Shown: positions 19,637 to 29,016, numbered from the stretch's first letter. The stretch is 64,000 bases of DNA from Rhodanobacter sp. (GCA_004298045.1 SCRM01000007.1:62001-126000), one strand, 5' to 3'. Translations and numbers: made by a program. Notes: generated by a model not told the origin, from the letters alone.

Positions 19637-20916
19637 GGCCGCACCTTGGCGTGATTGAGCAGCCAGCGGCGCTTGGCCAGGATCGCGTCCGCGCGGCGAT
19701 CCATCTCGACCGTCGCCTGGCCCACCGTGAGTTCGCCGTTCACCGCACGCGCGGCGACCTTCTGCATCATTTCCGCGATGCGCTCCCACTCGGGCACGGC
19801 GGGCGTGCCCTTCACCCGTTCCAGTTGGTCGCGGAAGGCCTGCACCTGGGCATCATCGCGCAACCGCGGGTTGTCCCAACTGCTGCGCCGCGGCGGCAGG
19901 TCGCCGGTCAACTGATAGAACCGTTGCTGCACCGACGGCTGCGACAAGTATTCGATCAACGCCCAGGCTGCGCGTTGATGGCGCGAGGCTTGGAACACCA
20001 CCAGACTAGCGCCGCCGGCCAGCCCCGCGCCGGGGCCGTCCGGCCCGGGCAATGGCGCCGTCGACCAGTCGCCCTGCTCGCCCGCCGGCAGGCGTTTGCG
20101 GAACTCGCCGATATTCCATGGCCCGGAAAGGTAGAACGCGTAGGTGCCGCGGCCGAACTCCGCCCACGGGTTGCCGATCTCCATGTTGGTGACCCGTGGC
20201 GCCTGCCCTAGCCGGAAGGTGTCCAGATAGAACGCCAGCGCGCGCTTGAACCCGGGGCTTTCGAAATTGCCGTAGCGATCGCCGTCGCGCAGCAGCGGAT
20301 CGGGCTGCTGCAGCGCCAGCGAAAGCAACTGCTCGTACTCGTTGGTCGGCAGCAGGATGCCGTAGGTCTTGTGCGCGGGATCGCTGAGCGCGGCCAGCAT
20401 CCGCCGCCACTGCGCCCAGTCGCGCGGCGGTGCGTCGAACCCGGCGCGGCGCAGGAGGTCGGTGCGGTAGAACAAGAGCCGCGTGTCGGCATACCACGGG
20501 ACGCCGTACAGCACGCCGTGCTCGACGTTGGTGGCCCACAGGCTGGCGAAATAGTCCGGCGCGGCAACGACCGGCGACGACGCAACCTGCCGCTGCAACG
20601 GCGCCAGCGCATGCAGCGCCACCATCTCCGGCAGCCAGGTGTTGCCCAGTTGCGCCATGTCCGGCGCGGTGCCGCCGGCAATCGCGGTAAGCAGTTTCTG
20701 GTGCGCCGCGCTCAGCGGCAACTGCTGCACCTCGACCCGGATATCCGGGTGGGCGCGCGCGAAGTCCGGCAGCAGCTTGGCAACGGCCTCGCCCTCGGGG
20801 CCGAACGTCCAGAACACCAGGCGGTTGGCGTGCTCCCGGCCGCAACCGGCCAGGCACGCCGCGAGCAGGAGGGGTACCCACCATCGCCACGCGCCGTGCG
20901 TCGCCAGCGTGCCCAT
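19633..20916 (-). CDS. ABC importer sugar-binding lipoprotein
   Basis: A 427-residue family 1 extracellular solute-binding protein. The lipobox LAGC follows a hydrophobic stretch (WWVPLLLAACLAGC), so it is anchored to a membrane. NRLVFWTFGPEGEAVAKLLPDF and GTAPDMAQLGNTWLPEM are typical of the MsmE/CUT1 class, which bind oligosaccharides. It begins 10 bases after the glucanase stop, so the likely ligand is an oligosaccharide released by that enzyme (inference). Confidence 0.92.
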   Translation of the reverse strand: MGTLATHGAWRWWVPLLLAACLAGCGREHANRLVFWTFGPEGEAVAKLLPDFARAHPDIRVEVQQLPLSAAHQKLLTAIAGGTAPDMAQLGNTWLPEMVALHALAPLQRQVASSPVVAAPDYFASLWATNVEHGVLYGVPWYADTRLLFYRTDLLRRAGFDAPPRDWAQWRRMLAALSDPAHKTYGILLPTNEYEQLLSLALQQPDPLLRDGDRYGNFESPGFKRALAFYLDTFRLGQAPRVTNMEIGNPWAEFGRGTYAFYLSGPWNIGEFRKRLPAGEQGDWSTAPLPGPDGPGAGLAGGASLVVFQASRHQRAAWALIEYLSQPSVQQRFYQLTGDLPPRRSSWDNPRLRDDAQVQAFRDQLERVKGTPAVPEWERIAEMMQKVAARAVNGELTVGQATVEMDRRADAILAKRRWLLNHAKVRP

Positions 20917-20926
20917 CGGGCCGCCC

Positions 20927-22390
20927 TCAGCGGGGCTCCAGCCAGCCGCCGGTGAAGCCGGCGCGCTGCAGGCCGCGGCGGATGTACGGATTCTTCCGCA
21001 TCACGTTCCAGACCAGTCCACTGCGCCAGTTCTCGATCATGAGAAGGATCGGCCCCTGGTCGACGCCCAGCTGCTGGTTGTCGGCCCAGCCGAAGCCGGG
21101 GTAGACGTGACCGCTGCGCATGCTGGCCGCGGCCGCGTGGAAACTGGGGTTGAAGGCGTCGACGAAGCCGTAGCGGTCGTAGATGTACTTGCCGTAGCGC
21201 TGCTTCATCGCCATCAGCGCGGGCACCACGACGTCGGGCGCGAACGCGATGGAGCCGCCCGCGGCGGTGGGTGCGATGGTGCCGTCGTCGGTGATGCGCT
21301 CCAGCCCCGCGCCGCGCGCCATGTAGCCGCTGAAGCGGCGTACGCCCTGCGGCGTGTCCACGGTGACATCACCGGGGCCGTCGCTGGCGGTCAGGCCCCA
21401 CACGTCGGCGCCGTAGCCGGTCCAGTGGCCGGGATTGGCGATCGCATAGGCGCGCTGCGCCAGCGTGGCGCGCCGGCCGTTCTCGAAATAATCCAGGTCG
21501 TGCGCCCGGCTCCACGCGTCGCGGATGCCGCGGAAGTCCACCCATGCCTCGGTGTACTGGTGGCCGAACAGCGGCCCGAAGTTGAGGAAGGTGTAGCCCT
21601 CGAACGTGCCCCACTGCTTCGGGTACGTTGCGCACCACGCCGCCCAGGCGTCCGCACCGACCGGATGCGTGGGCGACCCCAGAGCCAGGAGATAGACCAG
21701 CTTGCCCTCGTCGTAGCCTTTCCAGTCGGTGGGGATGAACCCGCCGCCCGGCGTCCAGCCCATGCTGAGGAGCGGCGCGCGCGCCTGCATCCACGGCCAG
21801 TCGACCGCGCGGTAGAGCCGGTCGGCGAGCTGGCGGATTTCCCGCTCCGGCGGCGTGTCGCGATCGTAGTAGCTCTGCGCAAACAGCACGCCGGCCATCA
21901 GCAGCGAGGTATCCACGCTGGACAGCTCGGTCCAGCGCGCCTCGCGCAGTCCGGTCTGCATGTCGAGGAAGTGGTAGAAGAAACCGTGGTAGCCGGCAGC
22001 GTCGTCCTCGCTGGCACCCTGCGGCGTGGCAGCGAGGTAGCGCAGCGTGACCAGGGTGCGCTGCGCTGCTTGGGCCCGTGTGATGTAGCCGCGCTCGGCG
22101 CCGATGCCGTAGGCGGTCAGGCCGAACCCCATGGCGGCGATGGAGGCGAACGTGTGGTTCGGCCACGAGTCCGGCACCAGTCCGGTGTACGGGTCCGCGC
22201 TTTGCCAGAACCAGTCGAAGGTGCGCCGTTCCAGCTCGGCAACGAACGCCTGCTGCGCTGGCGGCAACGCCGCGTAGCCGGGCACAGCCGGTGCCGGCGG
22301 TGTCGCCCGCAGCGGCACCTGCCAGCCCGCCAGGCAGACCCATGCCCCCATCATCAAGGCACGCCGCGCACGCCGCAAAAACCAACTCAT
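20927..22390 (-). CDS. PF10091 glycoamylase-like glucanase (GH144-type)
   Basis: A 487-residue exported protein starting at ATG 22388-22390, with GGAGG at 22395-22399. The signal peptide is followed by ELERRTFDWFWQSADPYTGLVPD, FASIAAMGFGLTAYGIGAE and SVDTSLLMAGVLFAQSYYD, and ends with YGFVDAFNP and GFGWADNQQLGVDQGPI. These blocks define the glycoamylase-like fold (PF10091), which includes endo-beta-1,2-glucanases of GH144. The set of exported glucanase, CUT1 importer, GH1 and LacI would suit use of a beta-1,2-glucan or related beta-glucan, but activity cannot be proved from sequence. Confidence 0.82.
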   Translation of the reverse strand: MSWFLRRARRALMMGAWVCLAGWQVPLRATPPAPAVPGYAALPPAQQAFVAELERRTFDWFWQSADPYTGLVPDSWPNHTFASIAAMGFGLTAYGIGAERGYITRAQAAQRTLVTLRYLAATPQGASEDDAAGYHGFFYHFLDMQTGLREARWTELSSVDTSLLMAGVLFAQSYYDRDTPPEREIRQLADRLYRAVDWPWMQARAPLLSMGWTPGGGFIPTDWKGYDEGKLVYLLALGSPTHPVGADAWAAWCATYPKQWGTFEGYTFLNFGPLFGHQYTEAWVDFRGIRDAWSRAHDLDYFENGRRATLAQRAYAIANPGHWTGYGADVWGLTASDGPGDVTVDTPQGVRRFSGYMARGAGLERITDDGTIAPTAAGGSIAFAPDVVVPALMAMKQRYGKYIYDRYGFVDAFNPSFHAAAASMRSGHVYPGFGWADNQQLGVDQGPILLMIENWRSGLVWNVMRKNPYIRRGLQRAGFTGGWLEPR

Positions 22391-22478
22391 CAGCCCTCCG
22401 GTGCGGTTCGGGCGATGCCCGGAAAAAACCACCGCGCAGCCCGCAGTGCATGCCGAGCCGCGTGGTTGCCGTGGATCA

Positions 22479-25400
22479 TCAGAAACTCATGCCCATCGTG
22501 AGCTTGACCGTGCGCGGGTAACCCGTGATCGCGCCAACCGGGTTGTAGACCACCGGCCGCGGGTTGGCCATGCCGTTCGTGCCCCAGTTCTCGATGTAGC
22601 TGGCGTAGTTGTTCCAGTTGAACACGTTGATCGCATCCAGGCGCACGTACGCGCTGACGCCGTCGTAGACCTTGAAGTTCTTGGTCGCCTGCAGGTCGAA
22701 GTCGCGGTACGACCACAGCTTGCCGCCGACCAGGAACCGCCCGGTGTTCGGCGGCGCGACTGCCGCCGACTGGCAGCCTGCGCCGTTGGTGATGCCGTGG
22801 TCGACGCCGGTTCCGGTCGCGCCGTAGCAGGACAGGTTGAGGTCCGGCACCGCGGTGGACAAGGTCAACTTGGCACCAAACACGAAGCCCCACGGCCCGT
22901 CCAGCGTGCCGGTGGCGACGATCCGGTTGCGCGCCACCCCGGAGCGGGTGAACGGGTAATGGCCGATCGTCTCGAAGTCGAACGCGTACTGGTCGGTAGG
23001 GTCGTTGTTGTCGTTGTTCTGCTTGGCGCGCGACCAGGTGTAGGCCACCGAGGCGCCCCAGTGCGACTCGTGCGTATAGGGCTTGTCCAGCGACACCAGC
23101 AACTGCGTGGTCCTGGTTTCCAGGCCGTTGTTGCCAATGATCATGCCGCCGAAACCGGGGATGGTGTTGCCCCACGGCTGGCTCATGCAATTGGTGCCAC
23201 AGCTCTTCCAGAACGAGCCATCCGGATAACGGTTGCCCAGCGTGTACACCAGGCCGTCATGGCTGCGGATTTCCGCCACTGCCACGCTGGTGTTCCACTC
23301 GCCGATCCGGTTGCGCATGCCGATGCTGAACTGGTCCGAATACGGCGCCTTGAGGTGGTTGTTGACCATGTCCACCTCCTTGCCGAGGTTGCTGCTTGCG
23401 ACCAGACCTTGCAGCGTGGCGATGTTGAGGAAGGACGGATCCCACGCGTAGCAATTGCCCACGCCGACCGTGCAGGGTACGGCCGGTGTGTTGAACATGA
23501 TCGTCGGCTGCGACAAGGCCGACTTGGTTTGTTCCACCTGCAGCGATTCATACAGGTTGCGGTCGTAGGAGCGGCCGATGCCGCCAAAGATCACGTGCGC
23601 CTGGTCACCGTTGATGTCGTAGGCAAAACCCAGGCGCGGCTGCCATTTGCTCTTCATCGCGCTGCGATTGTTGCCGGTGCTGATGTAGTCGTTGACGTTC
23701 ACCCCACCCAGCGCCAGCGATTGAGCGTAGGTCTGTCCGGCGGGCGCGCCGGGGTGCGGGTCCTGCATGGCGAACGCCGCGACCACATTCGCCGGCGTCA
23801 CCCAGTTGAGGTAGGACGGCGTCTTCTCGTAATCCCAGCGCACGCCGAGGTTCAGGGTCAGGTGTTCGTTGACCGCCCAGTCGTCCTGGATATACAGGCC
23901 GAGCTGCTTGTCGGAACTCCTGGCCACCGGGTTCATGCCCGGCGTGGGCGAGCCAAACTGCACCTGGTAGGGGATCGACTCGGTACCGGTCGGCGTCACG
24001 CCATAGTTGAACAGCGCGTTGGACACGCCGGCATCCTGCGCGGTGAGCTTCACCGCCTTGTACTTGACCCCCATCTTGATGACGTGGTCGCCGTGCCACT
24101 CCAGGTCGTTGAAGGTGAGGTCGTCCTGGATGGCCGGGCCCTTCTGCCCCTTGTTCTGCTGCGCCAGCGGCGAGTTGCCGGTTTGCAGGATCGTCTGATA
24201 GAGCTGTGGCCCGGTCAGCGTGTAGTTGTTGCCCGCGCCCAGGACGCGCGGCGTCGGGGCAAAGAACGCATCCTCGTAGGTGAGCTGCAAACGGTTGAAC
24301 CAGCTGTAGGCGCTGTGATCCCAGCGGATGTCGAAGCGCTTGTCGGTGTTCAGCGTGTTGAGGCCCGCCGATGCGGTGGTGACGCCGCCCAGCCCGCCGA
24401 TCGAGGTTTCGGTGCGGTATTTGCCGCTGGCCTCGATGCGGTCATGTGCGGTGGGCTCGTAGTCGACCTTGGCAAACCAGTCGTTTTCGCGGAACGGCAG
24501 GTTGGCCGGGCCGGCCTGCGCCTGCACGCTGGCCGGCAACTGGTTGAACAAGGTCAAGTTGCCCGGCACCACCGTGGTGGGGCTGTCGAAACCCTTGCCC
24601 TCATAGGCCAGGTAGAAATGCGCCACGTCCTTGATGATCGGGCCGCCGAGGTCGAAGCCGTAATCCTTTTCGTGCGATGGCGTCTTGTGGTGCGCATCCT
24701 GCTCGGCCGGCGTCATCGCGCGCATGCGCGTGTTGGTGAAGCTGCCGAACACGTCGCCGTGAAACTGGTTGGTGCCGGACTTGGTTTCCGCCGTGATCGC
24801 CGCGCTGGAGATCTGGTCGAACTCCGCCTTGTAGTTGGAGGTGATGACCTTGTACTCGGCAATCGCGAGCTGCGGGAACGGATTGCCCTGGCTTGCGTTC
24901 TGGCCGGTGATGCCGCCCGGCAACACGTAGTTTTTCTGGCCCACGCCATCGATGTAGACATTGATCGCACTGCTCGCCTGCGCGCCGGAGCGCAGGCTGG
25001 TGTTGCCGTTGGCGTCGCGCGTGAACACCATGCCGGGCACGGTGTCGGCGAACTCGAGGAAGTTGCGCGAGGCTTCCGGCAGCACGTTGATCTGGCGCAC
25101 GGAGACGAGGTTGCCCACCTCGGACGTGGTCACGTCCGGCAGTGCGGCGGCCGACACGGTCACGCCGCCAAGCGTGACCGGTGCGCCGGAAACGGTGGTC
25201 TTGGCGCTGGCGGCAAGATCCAGGGTGGCGGTGGAAGCCACCGACAAGGTCACTGTCCGCTCGATGCCGGGCCCGGCGCTCACGGTGTAGGTGCCGGGGC
25301 GCAGGCTCACCAGCGCGTAACTGCCCTTGGCGTCCGCCTTGGTGGTGCGCACGCTGCCGGTGGCGACGTTTTTGGCGCTTACCGTGGCTCCGGGCGGCGC

Positions 25401-25526
25401 ATGGCCGCGCAAGGTGGCATCGGCAGTCTGCGCCTGGGTCGCCAGCGGCAGGGCGACCAACCCGAACAGCGCGCATGCGATGGCGTTGGCCAATATCCGC
25501 GTCGCGGATTTTTCGTGATGCTTCAT
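22479..25526 (-). CDS. Oar-type TonB-dependent receptor
   Basis: A 1015-residue outer-membrane receptor. A signal peptide (ACALFGLVALPLATQAQ) is followed by a carboxypeptidase-regulatory-like beta domain (ATLRGHAPPGATVSAKNV, GSYALVSLRPGTYTVSAG). The plug includes NVLPEASRNFLEFADTVPG and YIDGVGQKNYVLPGG. The beta-barrel ends in TVKLTMGMSF with terminal Phe. Oar-like receptors with this layout often serve glycan uptake in Xanthomonadaceae. It lies 71 bases behind lacI and 88 ahead of the glucanase on the same strand, so it is the likely outer-membrane gate for this locus. Confidence 0.93.
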   Translation of the reverse strand: MKHHEKSATRILANAIACALFGLVALPLATQAQTADATLRGHAPPGATVSAKNVATGSVRTTKADAKGSYALVSLRPGTYTVSAGPGIERTVTLSVASTATLDLAASAKTTVSGAPVTLGGVTVSAAALPDVTTSEVGNLVSVRQINVLPEASRNFLEFADTVPGMVFTRDANGNTSLRSGAQASSAINVYIDGVGQKNYVLPGGITGQNASQGNPFPQLAIAEYKVITSNYKAEFDQISSAAITAETKSGTNQFHGDVFGSFTNTRMRAMTPAEQDAHHKTPSHEKDYGFDLGGPIIKDVAHFYLAYEGKGFDSPTTVVPGNLTLFNQLPASVQAQAGPANLPFRENDWFAKVDYEPTAHDRIEASGKYRTETSIGGLGGVTTASAGLNTLNTDKRFDIRWDHSAYSWFNRLQLTYEDAFFAPTPRVLGAGNNYTLTGPQLYQTILQTGNSPLAQQNKGQKGPAIQDDLTFNDLEWHGDHVIKMGVKYKAVKLTAQDAGVSNALFNYGVTPTGTESIPYQVQFGSPTPGMNPVARSSDKQLGLYIQDDWAVNEHLTLNLGVRWDYEKTPSYLNWVTPANVVAAFAMQDPHPGAPAGQTYAQSLALGGVNVNDYISTGNNRSAMKSKWQPRLGFAYDINGDQAHVIFGGIGRSYDRNLYESLQVEQTKSALSQPTIMFNTPAVPCTVGVGNCYAWDPSFLNIATLQGLVASSNLGKEVDMVNNHLKAPYSDQFSIGMRNRIGEWNTSVAVAEIRSHDGLVYTLGNRYPDGSFWKSCGTNCMSQPWGNTIPGFGGMIIGNNGLETRTTQLLVSLDKPYTHESHWGASVAYTWSRAKQNNDNNDPTDQYAFDFETIGHYPFTRSGVARNRIVATGTLDGPWGFVFGAKLTLSTAVPDLNLSCYGATGTGVDHGITNGAGCQSAAVAPPNTGRFLVGGKLWSYRDFDLQATKNFKVYDGVSAYVRLDAINVFNWNNYASYIENWGTNGMANPRPVVYNPVGAITGYPRTVKLTMGMSF

Positions 25527-25597
25527 GTTCTCTCCCCTCCAATGATGTCGCTACCGATCAAGGTTGGTTGCCACGTTGCTTGGCGCGGCAATCCGTT

Positions 25598-26617
25598 TCA
25601 GCGATGCACGCTGCCGATGGCATGCGCCCCGCATGAATCCCGCACCACGATGTCGCAGCCAAGCAGGTGCACCGCGCCGACCGCGGTGCCTGGCCGCGCG
25701 ATCATTTCCGACAGCAGGCCCATGGCGCTGCGGCCAAGCTCGGCAATGCGCACGCGCACCGTGCTCAGCGCCGGGCTGACGTAGCGCGAGATGGGGATGT
25801 CGTCGAAACCCGCGAGCGCGATGTCTTGCGGCACGTCGAGACCGGCGTCCTTGAGCGCTTGCAGGCAGCCCACCGCCATCATGTCGTTGGCGGCAAAAAT
25901 GGCCTGCGGCCGCAGCTTCGCCTTCAGCAGTTTGCGGCCCGCCTCGTAACCGGCGCGTTCGCTGAAATCACCGGCAACGACCACCGGCGATCCGTCATGG
26001 CCGAGCTCGGCCATCGCCCCGCGGAAACCGGCCTCGCGCTGCTGCGCGTCATAGTTGTCGGGCGGGCCGGCAATGAAGGCGATGCGGCGATGCCCCACGC
26101 CGAGCAGATGCCGCACCATCGCATGTGTGCCGGCAAAGTTGTCGATGTTGAGCACGGCATGCTGCGCACCCGTGACCGGACTGTTGAGCAGCACGGCCGG
26201 CAGGTCTTCGGGGAGGTTGGCCTTGAGAAACCGCGCATCCAGTCGCGGTGACAGGATCACGATGCCGTCGACGCGCCCCTGCATCGCGCGCAAGGCACTC
26301 GCGGCATCGTCCAGCCCGTCGTGCGAGCTTGAGACCAGGAGCTGCAGACCATGCAAACGCGCCTGCTGGTCGATGCCGCGGATCAGCTCCGAGAAAAACT
26401 CGCCGTGCAGGTCGGGCAGCAACGCACCGATCGTGTTCGTGCGCCGCGTGATCAGGCTGCGCGCCGCGCCGTGCGGCATGTACCGCAGCCGCGCCGCGGC
26501 CTCGCGCACCCGCTTTTCGGTCGCAGCCGTGACGCCGCCCACGCCGTTGAGCGCGCGCGACACCGAGGCCACCGAGACCTTCGCTTCATGTGCCACGTCT
26601 TTGATGGTCGCCTTCAC
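25598..26617 (-). CDS. LacI-family repressor of the glucan locus
   Basis: A 339-residue LacI-family regulator. The N-terminal helix-turn-helix and hinge are IKDVAHEAKVSVASVSRALN, followed by a periplasmic-binding-like effector domain (NTIGALLPDLHGEFFSELIR, AIFAANDMMAVGCLQAL, IALAGFDDIPISRYVSPALS). The start is GTG 26615-26617. The perfect palindrome 42 bases upstream is probably its own operator, so autoregulation is expected. It heads a same-strand series down to 15850; a 12/14 copy of the operator controls GH1 and the ATPase. Confidence 0.94.
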   Translation of the reverse strand: MKATIKDVAHEAKVSVASVSRALNGVGGVTAATEKRVREAAARLRYMPHGAARSLITRRTNTIGALLPDLHGEFFSELIRGIDQQARLHGLQLLVSSSHDGLDDAASALRAMQGRVDGIVILSPRLDARFLKANLPEDLPAVLLNSPVTGAQHAVLNIDNFAGTHAMVRHLLGVGHRRIAFIAGPPDNYDAQQREAGFRGAMAELGHDGSPVVVAGDFSERAGYEAGRKLLKAKLRPQAIFAANDMMAVGCLQALKDAGLDVPQDIALAGFDDIPISRYVSPALSTVRVRIAELGRSAMGLLSEMIARPGTAVGAVHLLGCDIVVRDSCGAHAIGSVHR

Positions 26618-26658
26618 ACGCCCTCTGGACTCGCAGCCACATGCCTTGGTGACGCCAG

Positions 26659-26674
26659 ATGTAAACGTTTACAT
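26659..26674. promoter_or_regulatory. LacI operator (perfect palindrome)
   Basis: ATGTAAACGTTTACAT is a perfect 16-bp palindrome centred on CG, 42 bases upstream of the lacI GTG. It matches the classic LacI/GalR-family operator form and the copy at 14633-14646. The remaining gap to 26927 shows no gene. Confidence 0.85.
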
Positions 26675-26927
26675 GACGGCTTGTCAAGTGCACCCGCAGA
26701 ACGCTCGACACCGGAGCCGTCCCGCAGCAGATGCGCACATCAGGCGACCGCGCTTCGACCACAAGGGTCCTGCAAACTGGTATTGGCGCCGCCCCGGACA
26801 ACGCCGTGGGGCTCACGAAAAACGGCGGTCCAGGGGGGGCGGTGACGATGCCACCGGCATCCGTTGCATCGCCGCCGACATCACGATGCAGCGACGCCCC
26901 GGTACCGTATCGAAACCCCGCAGACGC

Positions 26928-27698
26928 TCAGAAGAACTCGTATTCCACCTGCGCGAGCAGGGTGCGGCGGGGTGCGCTGGCGTTGAGGCCGAACACCACG
27001 CCCACGCGGTATTCGATCTCGCTGGTCGTGTTCGGGATGCGCCAGTCGCCGGCCACCATCGGACCCGCCTGATAGGCATCGTCGGCCGGGCGCCCATAGG
27101 CCTCAATGCCCGGGCGAAACGCCGAAGACACGGTGTAGGTGCCCTGGTAGCTGTAGCGGAACTCGTACTTGCCCGCCGCACCGGGGCCGACTTGCTTCTC
27201 CCAGATCAGGTTGACCGTGTGAGTGAAGCGGCCGGCGGTCTTCTCGATCAGCGGGCCAAACTCGGCCGCATCCGGTTCGCCAGGGCGGGTATTGTGCTCG
27301 TAGGCCGCGAGGAAGCCGAAGTCGGCCCAGTACTCACCGGCCGGCGTGAGCTGGAAGGTATTTTCGAGCTCGTAGCCAAGCAGGTGTTCACCCTCGCCGG
27401 GCGCCTTCAGATACCGGGCAACATACAGCTCGGCCTTCCACCACGAGTTGAAGGTATGCGCGAGCGAGAGCTCGGCGGCGCTGCTGCCGCGGTAGTCAGC
27501 GCGCAGATCGTCGTAGTGGTAGCCGCGCAGCTCGATCTCGCTTTGGGTCGCCACCACGTGCGGCGAGTACACGATGAAATCATCGGCTCGCGCATGGGGC
27601 GCGGCAACCGCCAGCGCCAATGCGAGACAGGCGGCCACGGCAGATTGCCGGCGGCGCAGGGGAGACAGCACGGAAAACGGATGGGCAAGGCGGGGCAT
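26928..27698 (-). CDS. Exported protein of the iron operon, function unknown
   Basis: A 256-residue protein with a clear signal peptide (AACLALALAVAAPHARA). The mature part is rich in alternating aromatic/polar segments (EIELRGYHYDDLRADYRG, KYEFRYSYQGTYTV, EIEYRVGVVFGL) and ends in AQVEYEFF, the look of a small outer-membrane beta-barrel. No family was recognised. It is the third gene behind the Fur-box promoter, 77 bases after the FTR1 permease, so a part in metal uptake across the outer membrane is plausible. Upstream in-frame sequence beyond 27698 is a shadow of the permease. Confidence 0.75.
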   Translation of the reverse strand: MPRLAHPFSVLSPLRRRQSAVAACLALALAVAAPHARADDFIVYSPHVVATQSEIELRGYHYDDLRADYRGSSAAELSLAHTFNSWWKAELYVARYLKAPGEGEHLLGYELENTFQLTPAGEYWADFGFLAAYEHNTRPGEPDAAEFGPLIEKTAGRFTHTVNLIWEKQVGPGAAGKYEFRYSYQGTYTVSSAFRPGIEAYGRPADDAYQAGPMVAGDWRIPNTTSEIEYRVGVVFGLNASAPRRTLLAQVEYEFF

Positions 27699-27775
27699 CG
27701 GTGGACTCGCAGGGATTTGAGGCACAAGGGGCCATACCCGCCACCGGAGGGCAGGTACGAAAAAGAAGCAGGAAC

Positions 27776-28621
27776 TCAGGACGACGCGCTGGCGACTGCT
27801 GGCGGCGACGCATGACGCGTCACCAGACGCGGCGCAAGTCGCATTCCGGCCACCAGCAGCAGCACGGTGACCAGGTAGAACACGATCTGGATGCCGCTCG
27901 GGCGGGCGTCGTAACCAATCAGGATGTGCAACGCCTGTCCCGGCACCGAACCGTTGCTCAGCAGCGCCGAACTGTTCCACAGCTGCGTGCCCAGCGCCGG
28001 CAGCCAGTCGGCCTGCACCAGAAAACGCGTGGCAGTGGAAGCCAGCCCCGCGGCCAGCAGCACCAGCATGCCGTTGGTCGCGCTGAAGAAATGGCGCAGC
28101 GGAATGCGCAGCAGGCCGAAGTACAGCGCGCAGCCGACCGCCACCCCGCCGACCAGACCCAGCGGCACCCCGCTCAGAAGATCGCCGATGCCGGCGCCGG
28201 CGGCGGCCATGCCGTACAGGAACAGCACGATCTCGGAGCCTTCGCGCAGCACCGCCAGCGCCACCACCACCAGCAGCATGGTCAGCGCGCTGGAACCTGC
28301 CTTTACCGCGTGCCCGAGGGTCTGCATCTGTTGCGCCAGCTCGCGGCCGTGGCTGGACATCCACACCACGTGCCAGCCGATCATCAGCACCGCCGCCAGC
28401 AACACGCTGGCGTTGAACAGTTCCTGCCCGGTGCCGTTCAACGCTTCCTCGATGACGCCGGCAAAGCCGGCAACGATCACCGCGCCGGCCACGCCGAGCG
28501 CCGTGCCGCCGGCGATCCACGCCCAGCGGCGCGACACGCCGCGGGTGGCGGCCGCCACGATGGTGATGATCAGTGCCGCTTCGAGCACCTCGCGAAACAC
28601 CAGCAGCGCAATACCAAGCAT
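27776..28621 (-). CDS. FTR1-family iron permease
   Basis: A 281-residue inner-membrane protein with about seven hydrophobic segments. Two REXXE-type iron motifs are visible, FREVLEAAL at the N-terminus and LREGSEIVLF mid-protein, diagnostic of FTR1/EfeU permeases. Such permeases work with periplasmic cupredoxins, as in the Ftr and Efe systems; a cupredoxin is encoded nine bases upstream. No DyP peroxidase (EfeB) or ferredoxin partner is seen, so the arrangement is a reduced one. Confidence 0.94.
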   Translation of the reverse strand: MLGIALLVFREVLEAALIITIVAAATRGVSRRWAWIAGGTALGVAGAVIVAGFAGVIEEALNGTGQELFNASVLLAAVLMIGWHVVWMSSHGRELAQQMQTLGHAVKAGSSALTMLLVVVALAVLREGSEIVLFLYGMAAAGAGIGDLLSGVPLGLVGGVAVGCALYFGLLRIPLRHFFSATNGMLVLLAAGLASTATRFLVQADWLPALGTQLWNSSALLSNGSVPGQALHILIGYDARPSGIQIVFYLVTVLLLVAGMRLAPRLVTRHASPPAVASASS

Positions 28622-28630
28622 GTCAGGGTC

Positions 28631-28957
28631 TCACCGTGCGATCAGCGCGCCGTTGCCGGTGGCGCGGTGGAAATCATCGAAGAAGGTGTAGCGCCCCTCG
28701 TCCAACGGGCCGACGAACACAGTGGCCGTGGTGCCCGGCAGCACGATCTGCTCGCGGTTGAAATCGTTGCTCTCGAACTCGGATGGCGTGGCGTCCTCGT
28801 TGCGCACCAGCAGCTTGAACTTGGTGTTGGCCGGTACCTGCAACGTGGCGGGCTGGTAGGCGTGGTTGCGGATGACCAGCGTGTATTCGGGCACGGCGGC
28901 CGCGGCCACGCATGGCAGCGCGGCACTCAACAGCAGCGTCAACGACAGGGATTTCAT
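28631..28957 (-). CDS. Periplasmic cupredoxin-domain protein of the iron operon
   Basis: A 108-residue exported protein. A signal peptide (LSLTLLLSAALPCVAAAA) precedes a single cupredoxin_1-type domain (YTLVIRNHAYQPATLQVP, FESNDFNREQIVLPG, GRYTFFDDFHRATGNG). This is the class paired with FTR1 permeases (FtrB/EfeO-like), thought to deliver or oxidise iron. It is first in the operon, with a Fur box about 40 bases upstream. ATG 28955-28957 was chosen because the signal peptide starts there. Confidence 0.88.
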   Translation of the reverse strand: MKSLSLTLLLSAALPCVAAAAVPEYTLVIRNHAYQPATLQVPANTKFKLLVRNEDATPSEFESNDFNREQIVLPGTTATVFVGPLDEGRYTFFDDFHRATGNGALIAR

Positions 28958-28997
28958 GGATACCGCCAGGCAGCCGGATGGGCGACAAGGCACGAAT

Positions 28998-29016
28998 GAT
29001 AATGGTTCGCATTGTC
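28998..29016 (-). promoter_or_regulatory. Fur box of the iron operon
   Basis: GATAATGGTTCGCATTGTC matches 14 of 19 bases of the Fur consensus GATAATGATAATCATTATC. It includes a perfect first hexamer GATAAT and ATTGTC for the third. It lies 41 bases upstream of the cupredoxin start, the expected place for iron repression. The remaining bases to 29190 show nothing else. Confidence 0.75.

Noticed and set aside
22400..22425. Hairpin GGGCGATGCCC between TonB receptor and glucanase as terminator
   Set aside because: No U-tract on the transcribed (minus) strand; more likely a processing or neutral structure inside one operon.
22401..25784. 1127-codon plus-strand frame opposite the TonB receptor
   Set aside because: Long only because of GC bias; no signal peptide, no motif, and the other strand is a clear receptor.
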